64,000 nucleotides of DNA from assembly GCA_025808375.1 (NCBI GenBank), contig CP061009.1, forward strand, positions 3,960,464 through 4,024,463, given 5' to 3'. The notes under the pieces are model-generated. The model saw only the letters and a program-made list of their open reading frames with translations. It ran no database searches and was not told the DNA's origin. The first letter of the stretch is position 1; each line of letters begins with the position of its first letter. This stretch comes from Duncaniella muricolitica. Its GTDB lineage: Bacteria; Bacteroidota; Bacteroidia; Bacteroidales; Muribaculaceae. The translations under genes and the position numbers were made by a program. Shown piece after piece: positions 46,307 to 56,116 of the stretch.

Positions 46307-47128
46307 TTAGCGGATGACTACTTTCTGAGTCTTGTCGCCCTGACGACGGATGTAGAGCCCCTGGGTGGGATTCTCCACACGCACGCCATGAAGATTGTAA
46401 TATTCCACCGGGGCGTCGTTGTCGGCCGTGATGTCAGTGATTGCTGTCTGGTCACCGTCGCCTTCCCCGTCGGCGGGATAAGAGAAGACAAGCATGTTGT
46501 AGGGAGCGGGATATTCGGCATACTCATAACCCTCGCCCGAGTCAATCCACTGTGCCACCGAGTCAAACTCAAAGACAAACTTGTAACCGCTGCCCTGCTT
46601 TACAGCATAGGTGCGCTTGATCATGTTGGGAAGAGCGGCATCAGTAGTGTATTCGGTAATGCCCCACATCGCGGGCTTTACAAACTGATAGGAATCCTCG
46701 CCGCCGGAAACAACGCCCGAACGAAACGCATTGTCCTTAGGATTGTCAGGATTTTCCGGATCCTCGGGATTCAGAACGAAATCGACCTTATTCGAGCCGT
46801 TGGTCTTGACGATGCTGCCTTCAGCCGGCTCGGTATCCGCAACATATTCAATGCCATAGCGGGTAACACCGCCACACACTACTTTCTCGCTTTCAAGAAC
46901 TTTGAATACCACGTTAGCCTTGTCATAGCCGAGGCAATTGGTGATGGTGTATTGCTTGGTGCCTTCATCATAGCTCACAGGGCTTGTGATGTAACCGACA
47001 AACGCACCGGGCACGAATCCGTCGGTCAGCTCTCCCGAACGCTCATAGACTGACATCTTGACGTCTTCGGCCGAAACGACAGGCGCGGCCATGGCTGCTG
47101 CGATAATGAGGGTAAAGATTTTTTTCAT
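46307..47128 (-). CDS. Secreted protein of unknown function with type IX-like tail
   Basis: A 273-residue exported protein (signal MKKIFTLIIAAAMAAPVVSA). The middle is beta-rich with no recognised family; an acidic, Pro-rich linker (PEDPENPDNPKDN) lies near residue 125. The C-terminus, APVEYYNLHGVRVENPTQG followed by LYIRRQGDKTQKVVIR, is the same type of sorting tail as in the neighbouring hydrolase. It lies between the hydrolase gene and the TlpA-like gene on the same strand, and may be exported together with the hydrolase. Confidence 0.7.
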   Translation of the reverse strand: MKKIFTLIIAAAMAAPVVSAEDVKMSVYERSGELTDGFVPGAFVGYITSPVSYDEGTKQYTITNCLGYDKANVVFKVLESEKVVCGGVTRYGIEYVADTEPAEGSIVKTNGSNKVDFVLNPEDPENPDNPKDNAFRSGVVSGGEDSYQFVKPAMWGITEYTTDAALPNMIKRTYAVKQGSGYKFVFEFDSVAQWIDSGEGYEYAEYPAPYNMLVFSYPADGEGDGDQTAITDITADNDAPVEYYNLHGVRVENPTQGLYIRRQGDKTQKVVIR

Positions 47129-47170
47129 AATCGATTGATTTATTTATAATGGTTAATAAATTGGTCTCTG

Positions 47171-48268
47171 TCAGTCGGGAAACTGAGAGGCGATAAACTC
47201 GCGGAGCCTCTCTCCACGCAGACCTTCGGAGATGATGCGGTTGTTCTCGTCAAGGATGAGCATATAGGGAATACCATACACCTTGTAGACATCGCGTGCG
47301 GTGTTGCCCTTGTCAAGCTCGGAAGCATTGTGCCAGTTCATGCCGTCCTTCTCAATAGCCTTTATCCATGCGGCCTTACTGGTGTCGAGCGATACGCTTA
47401 TGACCTCGAGCCCCTTGGAATGGAAGTCGTCATATATGGCCTTGACATTGGGTGTCTCGGCACGGCAGGGGCCACACCATGATGCCCAGAAGTCGAGAAT
47501 CTTGACTTTGCCCTTGATGCCGTGAAGGGTGATGGGCTTGTCGTCGGGAGTGAGCATTGTGAAGTCGGGAGCTATGCCGCCGACCGAAATCTGGGATGAT
47601 AGTTCGGCTTTCTCCTTGAGCATCTTTCCGCGCTCCGAAGCAAGAGCGTTGGGGCCGAGAAGGGAATACTTCTTGTGGAGAGTCTTGTTGCGCGTGAGGG
47701 TGTTTAATCTCTGGGCTATTACGGACGCGCTGACCATGTTGTCGTTCTTTGACAGGAAATCATCCTCCGCAGCCTCGAAACGATCGTTCTCCTGCTGGAG
47801 CGCGCCTTTGAGCTGCACTACCCAAAAGTAGTCGTTGAGGTCATAAGTGGTGCGATAGTAATTATTGACAGAGTCACGACGTGCAGCGGTCTCAATCTCA
47901 AGATTGTTGTAGGCATTGCGGCACTGCTGAAGCGCACCGCCACCGGATGTGCGCACAAGACGGCTGTCAGTCTTGGCGTCAACTTTTATATCGGCACCGT
48001 TTTCGATAAACACCGGTATATCTACCTGAGTGCCCACAGCTATAATCTTGGCCTCGAATGGAGCGGTCACGTCACCGGTAAATTTGAAGGACCCGTCGGA
48101 TGTGACAACGTTGGCCAAAGTGTCGGCCTTTTCGAGTGATGTGGGACGGAGAAAGAGTATACGTCCGCCGTGTCCGCTGATATTACCGCTCACGGTATAG
48201 CCGGCCGAAAGAGAAGACACACCGACAGCAGCGAGGAGTGCTGTAATGGCTATGCTTTTAATGTTCAT
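47171..48268 (-). CDS. TlpA-like thioredoxin-domain protein with N-terminal DUF4369-like domain
   Basis: A 365-residue exported protein from the ATG at 48268 (MNIKSIAITALLAAVGVSSL). Residues 25-120 resemble DUF4369 (YTVSGNISGHGGRILFL). The C-terminal half is an AhpC/TSA-thioredoxin domain (GGIAPDFTMLTPDDKPI) with active site FWASWCGPCRAE and VYGIPYMLILDENNRI. It is a periplasmic thiol-disulfide enzyme. It is the last gene of the SusC-SusD-DUF4843-PKD operon, 22 bases after the PKD lipoprotein gene. It may keep imported or exported proteins in the correct redox state. Partner unknown. Confidence 0.9.
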   Translation of the reverse strand: MNIKSIAITALLAAVGVSSLSAGYTVSGNISGHGGRILFLRPTSLEKADTLANVVTSDGSFKFTGDVTAPFEAKIIAVGTQVDIPVFIENGADIKVDAKTDSRLVRTSGGGALQQCRNAYNNLEIETAARRDSVNNYYRTTYDLNDYFWVVQLKGALQQENDRFEAAEDDFLSKNDNMVSASVIAQRLNTLTRNKTLHKKYSLLGPNALASERGKMLKEKAELSSQISVGGIAPDFTMLTPDDKPITLHGIKGKVKILDFWASWCGPCRAETPNVKAIYDDFHSKGLEVISVSLDTSKAAWIKAIEKDGMNWHNASELDKGNTARDVYKVYGIPYMLILDENNRIISEGLRGERLREFIASQFPD

Positions 48269-48290
48269 GTTTTCTACTGTATTTATGTTG

Positions 48291-49913
48291 TTATTTTGCA
48301 GGTTCCTTATATACAATCTCGACAATGCGTCCGAAACCGTCAAACTCCTTCTTGAGAGTTATAGCACCGGTATATAGTTCAGGGATATTGTAGAAGCGCA
48401 CGATGCCACACTCGCTATCGTCCTTACCCTGAACGTTTGAACCGATCACAAGGTCATATTCACGGTTGCGCTGCCAACGCTTGTAGGAGGGATAGTAGAA
48501 CGGGTTGAACTTAAGTTCGGTAATCTCTTCACCCGGGAAGTCGAGCACCTGAACGGCTGGAACCGACGGGTTAGTGAGGTCAAACTTGTAGACCTTGGAG
48601 CCGACACTGTAGAAGAGATAGTTCCACATGTGATGGAAAGCGAAATGCTCGGCACGTTCAACGCCGGGACCTATAATCTGGCAGTATCCTTCCTGGCACT
48701 GATAGTTGATGGTAGTCTTTTTGCTACCCTCGGTGACCTCCTTGGTGTAGAATCCGATGCCGTAATAGAACATTTCATTGGTTGCAGGATCCCGGAGCAC
48801 GGACGAAACTCTATTGAGCTGGCTCACCGGCTCCATCCACACCATTGTGCGGCCACCCGTGGGATTCTCGAAGAGATTGTTGTTTTCAAACGTCATGACT
48901 TCGGGATATACGGAGTTGTTGGTGAGTACGAGAAACTGCGAGTTGGTCTCGTCGTAGAGGAGGAACGGATTTACCTCAAAACGTCCGCCCATCGCCCACT
49001 TGGGATGTATGCCGATGAAAGGGGCCGGCTTGAACTGCTCCTTGCCTTCGATCTTGGTCATGGGATAGAGAAATACCGCACCGCTCTCAATAGTGCCGTC
49101 GTCGGTGACGAGTGTGAGGGTGTAAAGCTCGTCATTATCGTCAATAACCGCCCACACCTTCTTCTTAGCAAGATGGGAGATGGCCGAAGCCTTGATTTTG
49201 AGCTTGTCGGGGGTCAGACCGAAGTCCCATGCGAGACGGTTGTCATCACCGGCGTGCAGGTCGTCGGAATCAAGACAGTAGGTGTCCTTGTCGGTGACGA
49301 GCAGGGTGGGACGACGGTAGGTAGAATAATTGTAGAAGAGTCCGAGAGGCTTGCCGGTGTCGAAGTCGAAGTCAGCAAGCATATCGCGGAAGAGCATGTC
49401 TTCGGTCTCGGTACGGTTGAATATTATGTCAAGACGGGTCTTGTCACCTACGTCACACAACACGAGCCAACCCTCGTTGGTGGCCGAGGTGACTATGATT
49501 TTGAAGGGGACGGTCCATGTGACGCTTGTAGACTTATCCTTGGCACTGAAATAACAGTTGTATTTCCCGGGACGCAAAGCAACGAGATAATTGATTTCGC
49601 GCTCGCGGCACACTACAACTTCCTCGGGGTCGATGTCTTCCGACAGAGCGTCATTAGGGATTATACGCCACTCAAAGTCATAGGACGCATCGTCGGTGAT
49701 GCCGAGCGAAGACTCTAATTTCGGAGAGAAGCGCATATAATCGGAGTGGGCCATGTAGGTATATGTCTCACCGCGCACCAACTCGTCGCCATATGCCACA
49801 TCTACCTCATTGACGGGGGTATAGGTATAGTTGCCAAGATCGTCGGAGCAGGCCGGGGCCGCCATGGCCATTGCCGCTGTGACGATGAGGCCATATATGT
49901 GATTGCGTTTCAT
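48291..49913 (-). CDS. PKD-like surface lipoprotein of a SusCD locus
   Basis: A 540-residue lipoprotein. The signal peptide ends in lipobox APAC near residue 22 and continues with SDDLGNYTYTPVNEV, the opening typical of PKD-like family lipoproteins found after SusD genes. Residues 80-150 look like Ig/PKD strands, and the C-terminal two thirds contain propeller-like repeats (WAVIDDNDELYTLTL). It probably sits on the cell surface with the SusCD transporter and binds cargo. It is in one operon with SusC, SusD and DUF4843, 37 bases after the DUF4843 gene. Confidence 0.8.
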   Translation of the reverse strand: MKRNHIYGLIVTAAMAMAAPACSDDLGNYTYTPVNEVDVAYGDELVRGETYTYMAHSDYMRFSPKLESSLGITDDASYDFEWRIIPNDALSEDIDPEEVVVCREREINYLVALRPGKYNCYFSAKDKSTSVTWTVPFKIIVTSATNEGWLVLCDVGDKTRLDIIFNRTETEDMLFRDMLADFDFDTGKPLGLFYNYSTYRRPTLLVTDKDTYCLDSDDLHAGDDNRLAWDFGLTPDKLKIKASAISHLAKKKVWAVIDDNDELYTLTLVTDDGTIESGAVFLYPMTKIEGKEQFKPAPFIGIHPKWAMGGRFEVNPFLLYDETNSQFLVLTNNSVYPEVMTFENNNLFENPTGGRTMVWMEPVSQLNRVSSVLRDPATNEMFYYGIGFYTKEVTEGSKKTTINYQCQEGYCQIIGPGVERAEHFAFHHMWNYLFYSVGSKVYKFDLTNPSVPAVQVLDFPGEEITELKFNPFYYPSYKRWQRNREYDLVIGSNVQGKDDSECGIVRFYNIPELYTGAITLKKEFDGFGRIVEIVYKEPAK

Positions 49914-49950
49914 TTATTATACGTAATTACAATTTAACTGTTAGAGGTTG

Positions 49951-50859
49951 TCAGAGCTGCGACTCGGGCCCCATCACCATTTCTATAGGGTCGCCGTTAG
50001 AGTCCTTCTCGTCTTCGTATATAGTGTTGCCGGCAAGTTTCTGCTCGTCGAGATACTTCTGCATGTACTGTCCGGCAAAACGCAGGTAACCTACCTGAAG
50101 CTCATCGGCCATCCAACGCTCGCGGTCGATGTTCATTATGTCACATATGAGCATGGCCTTTTTCTGCGACCATTCACCGAAGTATGGTTCACCGCGTATG
50201 CCCCACCATGTGGGTATGGGGAATGACTCATCCATGCGTATGATGCGCTGGAAGTCCATGGGACGCCATGAGAGATTGCCGTCCACGTCATACTCGGGGA
50301 GACTGCGGGAGAAAAGGAATTTGAGCGAGGTATTCTCTATGAGTCTTACCTTGAAACTGCGCTTGCATAGATGCAGGTCGTCACGACGCATGAGCGTGAT
50401 GGGTATGGACACCTCCGCGGCCCCTGCAGGCATTACGAAAGTCGTGCCTGAAATCACATAGTCGATGCCTGGCTCAGCCTTATCGGTAGGTATTTCCGGC
50501 TCTACATCGAGAGGCTGTGGGTTGACGGCCTCCTCCACCTCCTCCCCGTCACCGGCGGAGGGCTTGTATTGGCTGACATAGGTAGGAGCCTCCTCGATTA
50601 CTATCTCAAATGGCCTGTCGACCGAAGAGATATTACCGAAAAGCTTTACCACCAGCTCGATCTTCTGTGTGTATACTGAGGAGTTTTTCATGCCCCATGG
50701 CACGTCGATGGTGTCGGTGAACGTCTCGGCCCCTTTCCAGAAGGTGTCGAAATACATGCCGTTCTCACCTTTGTAAGTGTCGAGCTCCTTCTCGCAGGAG
50801 GTAATAAAGAGAGTGGCGGCGAGTGCTATACTGGGTAATATCTTATAAAGACTTTTCAT
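49951..50859 (-). CDS. DUF4843 lipoprotein
   Basis: A 302-residue lipoprotein (signal MKSLYKILPSIALAATLFIT, lipobox TSC). The mature start EKELDTYKGENGMYFDTFW is typical of DUF4843 proteins, which accompany SusC/SusD pairs without glycosidases. The body is beta-rich, with an Ig-like region containing VMPAGAAEVSIPITLMR. It lies 18 bases after the SusD stop. Similar sets, such as BT2261-2264 of Bacteroides thetaiotaomicron, form outer-membrane complexes with extra surface lipoproteins; the comparison is from memory. Confidence 0.8.
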   Translation of the reverse strand: MKSLYKILPSIALAATLFITSCEKELDTYKGENGMYFDTFWKGAETFTDTIDVPWGMKNSSVYTQKIELVVKLFGNISSVDRPFEIVIEEAPTYVSQYKPSAGDGEEVEEAVNPQPLDVEPEIPTDKAEPGIDYVISGTTFVMPAGAAEVSIPITLMRRDDLHLCKRSFKVRLIENTSLKFLFSRSLPEYDVDGNLSWRPMDFQRIIRMDESFPIPTWWGIRGEPYFGEWSQKKAMLICDIMNIDRERWMADELQVGYLRFAGQYMQKYLDEQKLAGNTIYEDEKDSNGDPIEMVMGPESQL

Positions 50860-50877
50860 ATCTTTAATAGCTGAAGA

Positions 50878-52368
50878 TTAGTTATACTTTGTCTCGGCAT
50901 CAGGTATCGGGATGACGTATTTAGACGTTGACGCCACATAGAACGGGGTTTTGTTTTCGGGGTCGTTGGCCGAACGCATGCCCAGACTGCCATGGCATTT
51001 GTACCAGAAGAAAAGCTGACCCTCACCGATGAATTCCTTGATCCACTCCCTGTCGAGCAGAGTGTTGTGGCGAAGATCATCGTGAGTAAGCTCGTTGATG
51101 TCGCTTGTACGTTCCGATATGCCCCGATGCTCACGGAATGTATTGAAAAGCTCAAGACGCTCCCCTTCCTCCGGGCCGATCTCTGCGGCAATAAGATATG
51201 CCTCGGAGATACGTATCATCGGTATCATCTGGGCGTAGAGCGAATCGGTGCCCTCGTATTTGGTGAACACTCGATAGGGGGTGGTGCCGACCGACACCGT
51301 GTTGGGGAAGTTGGCTCGGTAGCGATAGTCCTGTCCAGCCTTCGAACCGCCGAATATCTCGGTGATTACGTCATTGCGGCATCCAAGTAGAGCGGCCGGC
51401 TTGAGATTATTGGCATTGAAACAGGAGTTGTAGAGCGATTCGCGAGAGAGGTTTTGGAGAGCAAACATCACCTCAGAAGAGAACACGTGGTCTATGACTG
51501 TGGATGTAAGAGCATCAGTGGCGTTGACCCAGGGGAAGTATGTCTCCTGAATGTCTATTACCTTCTTGGCATACTCATATGCCAGCCTCTTGTATTCGGC
51601 ATTACCATCTTCGAGGCCGTCGGGCTGACATATATAGTAATATACGCGGGCCATGAGTCCCTGCACGGCATAGAGGTTCAGACGCAGGTTGCGGTAGGAA
51701 AGAAACACGTCCTTGGGATTGCCTGCGACACCATAACGTATGATGGGGTCGTCCTGTAGCTCCTGCTCAGCGATGGTGAGGTCGGCGATGACCTTGTCCA
51801 TGAACTCATTGGAAGGAAGTGACGGATTAACGTTGAGTGAGAATGCCTCGTAGTAGGGTATGGCAGTTGACGATGAACTGCTGCTGTAGGCGTGACAGAA
51901 CAGCCTGTATAGGTCAAAGTGGAGATAGGCGCGCAGAGCGTAGGCCTCACCCTTGATTATATGATAGTACTCGTCGGGGAGCACGGCACGGTTTTCCTCA
52001 CAGTTCTTTATTATCAGGTTGGCATTGGCTATAAGATTGTAGGCTTTGCCCCAGATTGACTCCGTTATTGACTGAGCCGTCGAACTGCCGAAATTAAGGT
52101 TCATAATCTCGGTGGCCGACTTGTTTTCAGCAAATACGGCATAACGCTGGGCCATTGTCTCAATAAATTCGCACGAAAGCGAGCGTCCGTAGAGTTGATT
52201 GGAGTTAAGCTCTACGTATATGCCGTTGAGAGCCTGACGGAATCCGGCAAGCGAGGAGAAATTGACGGTCTCGGATATACGGTCGCTTGGCTTTACGTCG
52301 AGATAGTCGGAGCAGGAGGTTACCGACAGCAGAACGATAGCGGCTGATATTATATTCTTGATTTTCAT
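50878..52368 (-). CDS. SusD/RagB-family surface lipoprotein
   Basis: A 496-residue lipoprotein from the ATG at 52368 (MKIKNIISAAIVLLSVTSCS). The mature start SDYLDVKPSDRISETVNFSS is typical of SusD/RagB, as are the helical TPR-like part (GEAYALRAYLHFDLYRLF) and the conserved C-terminal end with FYVASTSKYVIPIPDAE. It forms the lid of the SusC barrel and captures ligand at the cell surface. It follows SusC by 19 bases. No glycosidase is nearby, so the ligand could be a peptide rather than a glycan, as in RagAB. Confidence 0.95.
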   Translation of the reverse strand: MKIKNIISAAIVLLSVTSCSDYLDVKPSDRISETVNFSSLAGFRQALNGIYVELNSNQLYGRSLSCEFIETMAQRYAVFAENKSATEIMNLNFGSSTAQSITESIWGKAYNLIANANLIIKNCEENRAVLPDEYYHIIKGEAYALRAYLHFDLYRLFCHAYSSSSSSTAIPYYEAFSLNVNPSLPSNEFMDKVIADLTIAEQELQDDPIIRYGVAGNPKDVFLSYRNLRLNLYAVQGLMARVYYYICQPDGLEDGNAEYKRLAYEYAKKVIDIQETYFPWVNATDALTSTVIDHVFSSEVMFALQNLSRESLYNSCFNANNLKPAALLGCRNDVITEIFGGSKAGQDYRYRANFPNTVSVGTTPYRVFTKYEGTDSLYAQMIPMIRISEAYLIAAEIGPEEGERLELFNTFREHRGISERTSDINELTHDDLRHNTLLDREWIKEFIGEGQLFFWYKCHGSLGMRSANDPENKTPFYVASTSKYVIPIPDAETKYN

Positions 52369-52387
52369 ATGTATCTTTATATAAAGA

Positions 52388-55300
52388 TTAGAAGTTAAGC
52401 CCCACTGCGACAGACATGCTGCGGGCAAACGGGTAGGATGTGCCTCGCTCGTCCTTTATCGTGGCCCAGCGGGCTATCTCGTTCATGTAGGCATTGATTG
52501 TCATGCCCTGCGCGCCTATGTATCTCACCCACTTGTAGGGCAACTCGTAGCCTATGCGCACTGACTCGAGAGTGATGTAATCGTTATTTTGGACGAAGCG
52601 CGATGACATGGGGTTGCTCGAATAGTGCTCGCGTATGCCCTTGAACTGAGATATGTCACCCGGCTGCTGCCAGCGGTCATACAGGGCTCGCTTGTCCTGG
52701 TTGTTCTGTAAGGCGGTAGCCGAGAGGTTCTCCACCTTCTGATAGAGTGTCGTATTGAATGCCTTGCCTCCGAGACTGTAGCGCACATGGACGCTTGCCG
52801 AGAAACCTTTCCAGTAGAAGGTGTTTCCGAATACACCTTCTATGTCGGGGCGGGTGTCACCTACCACCACCTCGTCGTCATAGTTGTGTGAGAATGTGTA
52901 GGAACCTCCTGCGGTTATGAATATCTCCTTACCTGAGGCAGGGTCTATGCCGGCCGAACGCACAGCGTAGATTGCCGTCGGAGAACCGCCGTCGCGGTAG
53001 CGTGTGAAGGTTTTGGTCATATTCTCACGGTTGTACTGACTGAGCTTGGCACCGATCTTGCGGTATTCGGCCCTGTTGGTCGCACCCGAGAGGCTCATTG
53101 TCCAGTTAATGCGCTGCTTGGGTTTATAGATTATGGCATAGCGCAGGGTTCCGCTCATACCGGTGTTAATCTGCTGTCCGATGTTCTCAAGACGCTGCGA
53201 GATGCCGACGGAGAGTGGTATTCCTATATTAGCGAGAAGCGGGTCTGTGTTCTTGCGGTAGGCGTCGAGGGTGAGGTGCAGACGGTTGAACATACTCAGG
53301 TCGAGACCGATGTTAAGGTCGATGGTCTTCTGCCAGTCGAGGTCGGGGTTGCCGAAAGCGTCGATAAGCACACCGGTACCGAAGTTGTTGAGCATCCAGT
53401 TGTTGTACTTATAGGTCGTGATCGAGTTGAAGGAACCGAACGACTGGTTACCAGGGTTACCGATGGAGCCACGTATCTTCAGCATGTTGAATATGTCGGT
53501 GGCGTTCTGTATGAAAGCCTCGTTGGCGAGGTTCCATCCGAGACCAACGGCCCAAGTGGTGGTAAACTGACGGTTGGAGCCGAACACCGAGGAGCCGTCC
53601 AGACGGTAGTTGACATCAAGAAGATATTTGTTTTTATAGGCATATCCACCGTTGAAGTAGAAGTTGACTCCGCGACTCTTTGCCTCCGTATAGGATGGCT
53701 TGCCGCCCTGTGTATACTGGTTGGCAAATCCGGGTGTGGTGAAGTCGCCTTCGGGGAATCCCTGAGCCGAAAAACTTTTCAGCTTGCTCTGATTCTCACG
53801 GATTGAGGCACCGACTACGGCATTGACCTGATGTGACTGACGGAAGCTCTTACCGAATGTTACGGTAAAGTCTCCGTCGTAGGAGAAGTCGTCGGTACGG
53901 TTGTCGGAATATGAGCCTTTCTTAAGGAGTTCTGTACCGTTGAAGCGGGTGTCCTGTGGTGAGGTAAACACTTCAGTCTCGTCCGTACCCTTGCTTACGC
54001 TGACACGTGCACGCACCATGAGCTCATCGATAGGACGCCACTCGAGGTTGAAGTTATTGCGTACGTTAAGAGAATTGCCGCGGTTGTAAGAGTTGAGCGA
54101 AGCGTTCCAGAGAGGATTGCCCACCGAGGGGGAGGCAGAAGTGAAGCCCTCCATATCGGGCGATTCAAGCCACTTCTCCACACTGCCGTCGGGATTGCGC
54201 TTGGGATAATAGGGGTTGGCGTTGGCATATTCGGAGAAGGCCACTATAGGATTATGATTCTCCATATAGTCGACGGTGAGTTTATTCATGAAGCGCAACG
54301 AGCCGAGACGGTAGGTGATGTCGAGGTAGCCGCCGCCGGTGGTACGGTCGGAGTTTTTCATCACACCCGTAATCTTGTTGAGGTTGACGCCGAGACCGAA
54401 ACGGAGCTCGTTGCTACCGCCTTCGAGATATATGTTATGACGTTGGTTGAGCCCGTCACGCAGAGGCTCGGAAAGCCAATAGGTGTCGACTCCTCTCTTG
54501 ACGTTAGCAAGGAGACGGTTGTAACGCATCACCAAAGCCTCTTGCGAATCCGCGTTGGTATGCTCGAAGTTGCCGGAGAGACGTTCAAACTCGAGCTTCT
54601 CGGCTGCGTTCATAAGATTATAATCGGTGAGGTCAGCCCAAGAGCACTGGAATGTACCATTGTAACTCATCTTGAGACGACCCATTTCGGGTGCTTTCGT
54701 CTCGACCACAATTACACCGTTGGATGCCTTTGATCCATAGATGGCCGTAGAGGCTGCGTCCTTAAGAAGCGTCACTGACTGTATGCGGTCCATCGAGAGG
54801 TCCATAATGGTCTGTAGCGTCGACTCGAAACCGTCAAGGATGAAAAGAGGCTGGTTGGGATCTTCGCCAAACTCCTCCTTGAGTCCTACGATGGAGCTTT
54901 TGCCTCGTATCTCGAGGTCAGGCAGACGGTTGGGGTCGGAACCGAAATCATTGCTTTCCAGCACCGTAAACGCAGGGTCGAGAGTCTTGAGCGACTGTAT
55001 GATATTCTGGCTGCCAACCCCCTTGAGCTCCGAGGAGTCAAACGTCTTGGACGAACCCGTGAAGCTCTCCTTGTTGCGCGAGTAGATACCGGTCACCACC
55101 ACTTCGCTGAGTTTTGACTCGTCATCCTCCATGATGATTTTGACAGGCTTGCCGGGAGTGACATTCATCTCTACAGGCTTCTTGCCGATGTAGCTCACGG
55201 CTATGCGGGTCGAGCCGGAGACGGGCATACGAAATTTACCGTCAATATCGGTGATACATCCGGCCGACTTTGACTTGACGTTTCGGATGGTCACACCTGC

Positions 55301-55465
55301 AAGCGGCTCACCGTCGGTGTCAAACACTTGTCCCGAAACCACTGATGCTTTAGTCTGCTGCTTAGACCCTTCGCCACCCACAGCGACTTGCGCTCCAAGG
55401 TGTAATGGAGATATAGCCAGCATAAAAAGGATCATGAAAAGCCCTATGATTCCTTTCTTTTTCAT
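52388..55465 (-). CDS. SusC/RagA-family TonB-linked outer-membrane transporter
   Basis: A 1025-residue outer-membrane transporter. After the signal peptide comes a carboxypeptidase-regulatory-like domain (VVSGQVFDTDGEPLAGVTIR) and a plug domain with VVVTGIYSRNKESFTGSS, GSQNIIQSLKTLDPAF and LKDAASTAIYGSKASNGVIV, the SusC signature. The rest is a 22-strand barrel ending in SYPFARSMSVAVGLNF. Energy comes through TonB. It is the first gene of the operon; a -7 box at 55610-55617 would give a leader of about 140 bases. No dedicated sensor, anti-sigma factor or ECF sigma gene lies beside it. Confidence 0.95.
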   Translation of the reverse strand: MKKKGIIGLFMILFMLAISPLHLGAQVAVGGEGSKQQTKASVVSGQVFDTDGEPLAGVTIRNVKSKSAGCITDIDGKFRMPVSGSTRIAVSYIGKKPVEMNVTPGKPVKIIMEDDESKLSEVVVTGIYSRNKESFTGSSKTFDSSELKGVGSQNIIQSLKTLDPAFTVLESNDFGSDPNRLPDLEIRGKSSIVGLKEEFGEDPNQPLFILDGFESTLQTIMDLSMDRIQSVTLLKDAASTAIYGSKASNGVIVVETKAPEMGRLKMSYNGTFQCSWADLTDYNLMNAAEKLEFERLSGNFEHTNADSQEALVMRYNRLLANVKRGVDTYWLSEPLRDGLNQRHNIYLEGGSNELRFGLGVNLNKITGVMKNSDRTTGGGYLDITYRLGSLRFMNKLTVDYMENHNPIVAFSEYANANPYYPKRNPDGSVEKWLESPDMEGFTSASPSVGNPLWNASLNSYNRGNSLNVRNNFNLEWRPIDELMVRARVSVSKGTDETEVFTSPQDTRFNGTELLKKGSYSDNRTDDFSYDGDFTVTFGKSFRQSHQVNAVVGASIRENQSKLKSFSAQGFPEGDFTTPGFANQYTQGGKPSYTEAKSRGVNFYFNGGYAYKNKYLLDVNYRLDGSSVFGSNRQFTTTWAVGLGWNLANEAFIQNATDIFNMLKIRGSIGNPGNQSFGSFNSITTYKYNNWMLNNFGTGVLIDAFGNPDLDWQKTIDLNIGLDLSMFNRLHLTLDAYRKNTDPLLANIGIPLSVGISQRLENIGQQINTGMSGTLRYAIIYKPKQRINWTMSLSGATNRAEYRKIGAKLSQYNRENMTKTFTRYRDGGSPTAIYAVRSAGIDPASGKEIFITAGGSYTFSHNYDDEVVVGDTRPDIEGVFGNTFYWKGFSASVHVRYSLGGKAFNTTLYQKVENLSATALQNNQDKRALYDRWQQPGDISQFKGIREHYSSNPMSSRFVQNNDYITLESVRIGYELPYKWVRYIGAQGMTINAYMNEIARWATIKDERGTSYPFARSMSVAVGLNF

Positions 55466-55609
55466 AAAATTACTGGTTTATTTAATGATTGGTTACTATT
55501 GTTTTCTATGCGCTTTTCCCATAAATGTTCTCAATACAGGCGTTGAACGGTTCGTTCACATATTTGAAGTTCCATGGTTTGCCGTGTTATCAATAAGGAG
55601 GGGGCACTG

Positions 55610-55617
55610 CAAAATTA
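55610..55617 (-). promoter_or_regulatory. -7 promoter box of the SusCD operon
   Basis: On the minus strand TAATTTTG (55610-55617) is a perfect Bacteroidetes -7 box; the upstream region at the right distance is T-rich but lacks a clean TTTG. The transcript would start near 55604, about 140 bases before the SusC ATG. Confidence 0.5.
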
Positions 55618-56067
55618 CTAATTAATTTTTTTTAAAAATACCCCCCCGATTTTTAACTGTATTTAACTTGTTTTGTCGACGTGATTTTTGCAAAAGACTC
55701 TGCATGACAATAGGTTACTCAGAGTGGAGAAACATATGTTAAAATCAGGCAAATCCGAGCAATTTGAGATATTTTCGTTAAGAAAACACTATAAACGGGA
55801 AGATATATAGAAGTTTTTGCCATGATTTTGCCAAATAGCCAACATATCTTACCTATGACATTATGAGGGGAAACTCGAGCGTCACGCCTGTTAACATTTA
55901 TTACGGATTTACATTGATAGAAAGCTGATTTTCATGGCCTCTTTATCACCGCGACAGCATGACGCAAACCGGCCCTGCGTTTGCATTTGTAAACCTTTTG
56001 AGCCTCATTTTAAGGGTTCGTGGCTTTATGTTAATAACTTTTTATATAATGTATGACTTCTTTTCTG
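55618..56067. other. Intergenic region between the SusCD operon and rsmH
   Basis: About 450 AT-rich bases between divergent units. A run of seven C (55650-55656) is present. I find no supported gene here, and no mraZ homologue in front of rsmH. No RNA gene was recognised. Confidence 0.55.
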
Positions 56068-56096
56068 TTTGCTTTTGCAAATTTTTAGTAATTTTG
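56068..56096 (+). promoter_or_regulatory. Probable promoter of the dcw cluster
   Basis: TTTG (56068-56071), a 17-base spacer and TAATTTTG (56089-56096). The -7 box is perfect but the spacer is shorter than the usual 19-21. The transcript would start near 56102, about 15 bases before rsmH. Confidence 0.5.
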
Positions 56097-56116
56097 AGGT
56101 CTAATAAAAAACGACT

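Noticed and set aside
48630..49718. Open frame of 362 codons opposite the PKD-like lipoprotein gene
   Set aside because: Antisense shadow; the opposite strand carries a lipoprotein with a clear signal and operon context.
55618..56067. Search for mraZ, a tRNA or a small RNA before rsmH
   Set aside because: No protein or RNA fold could be supported in this AT-rich gap.
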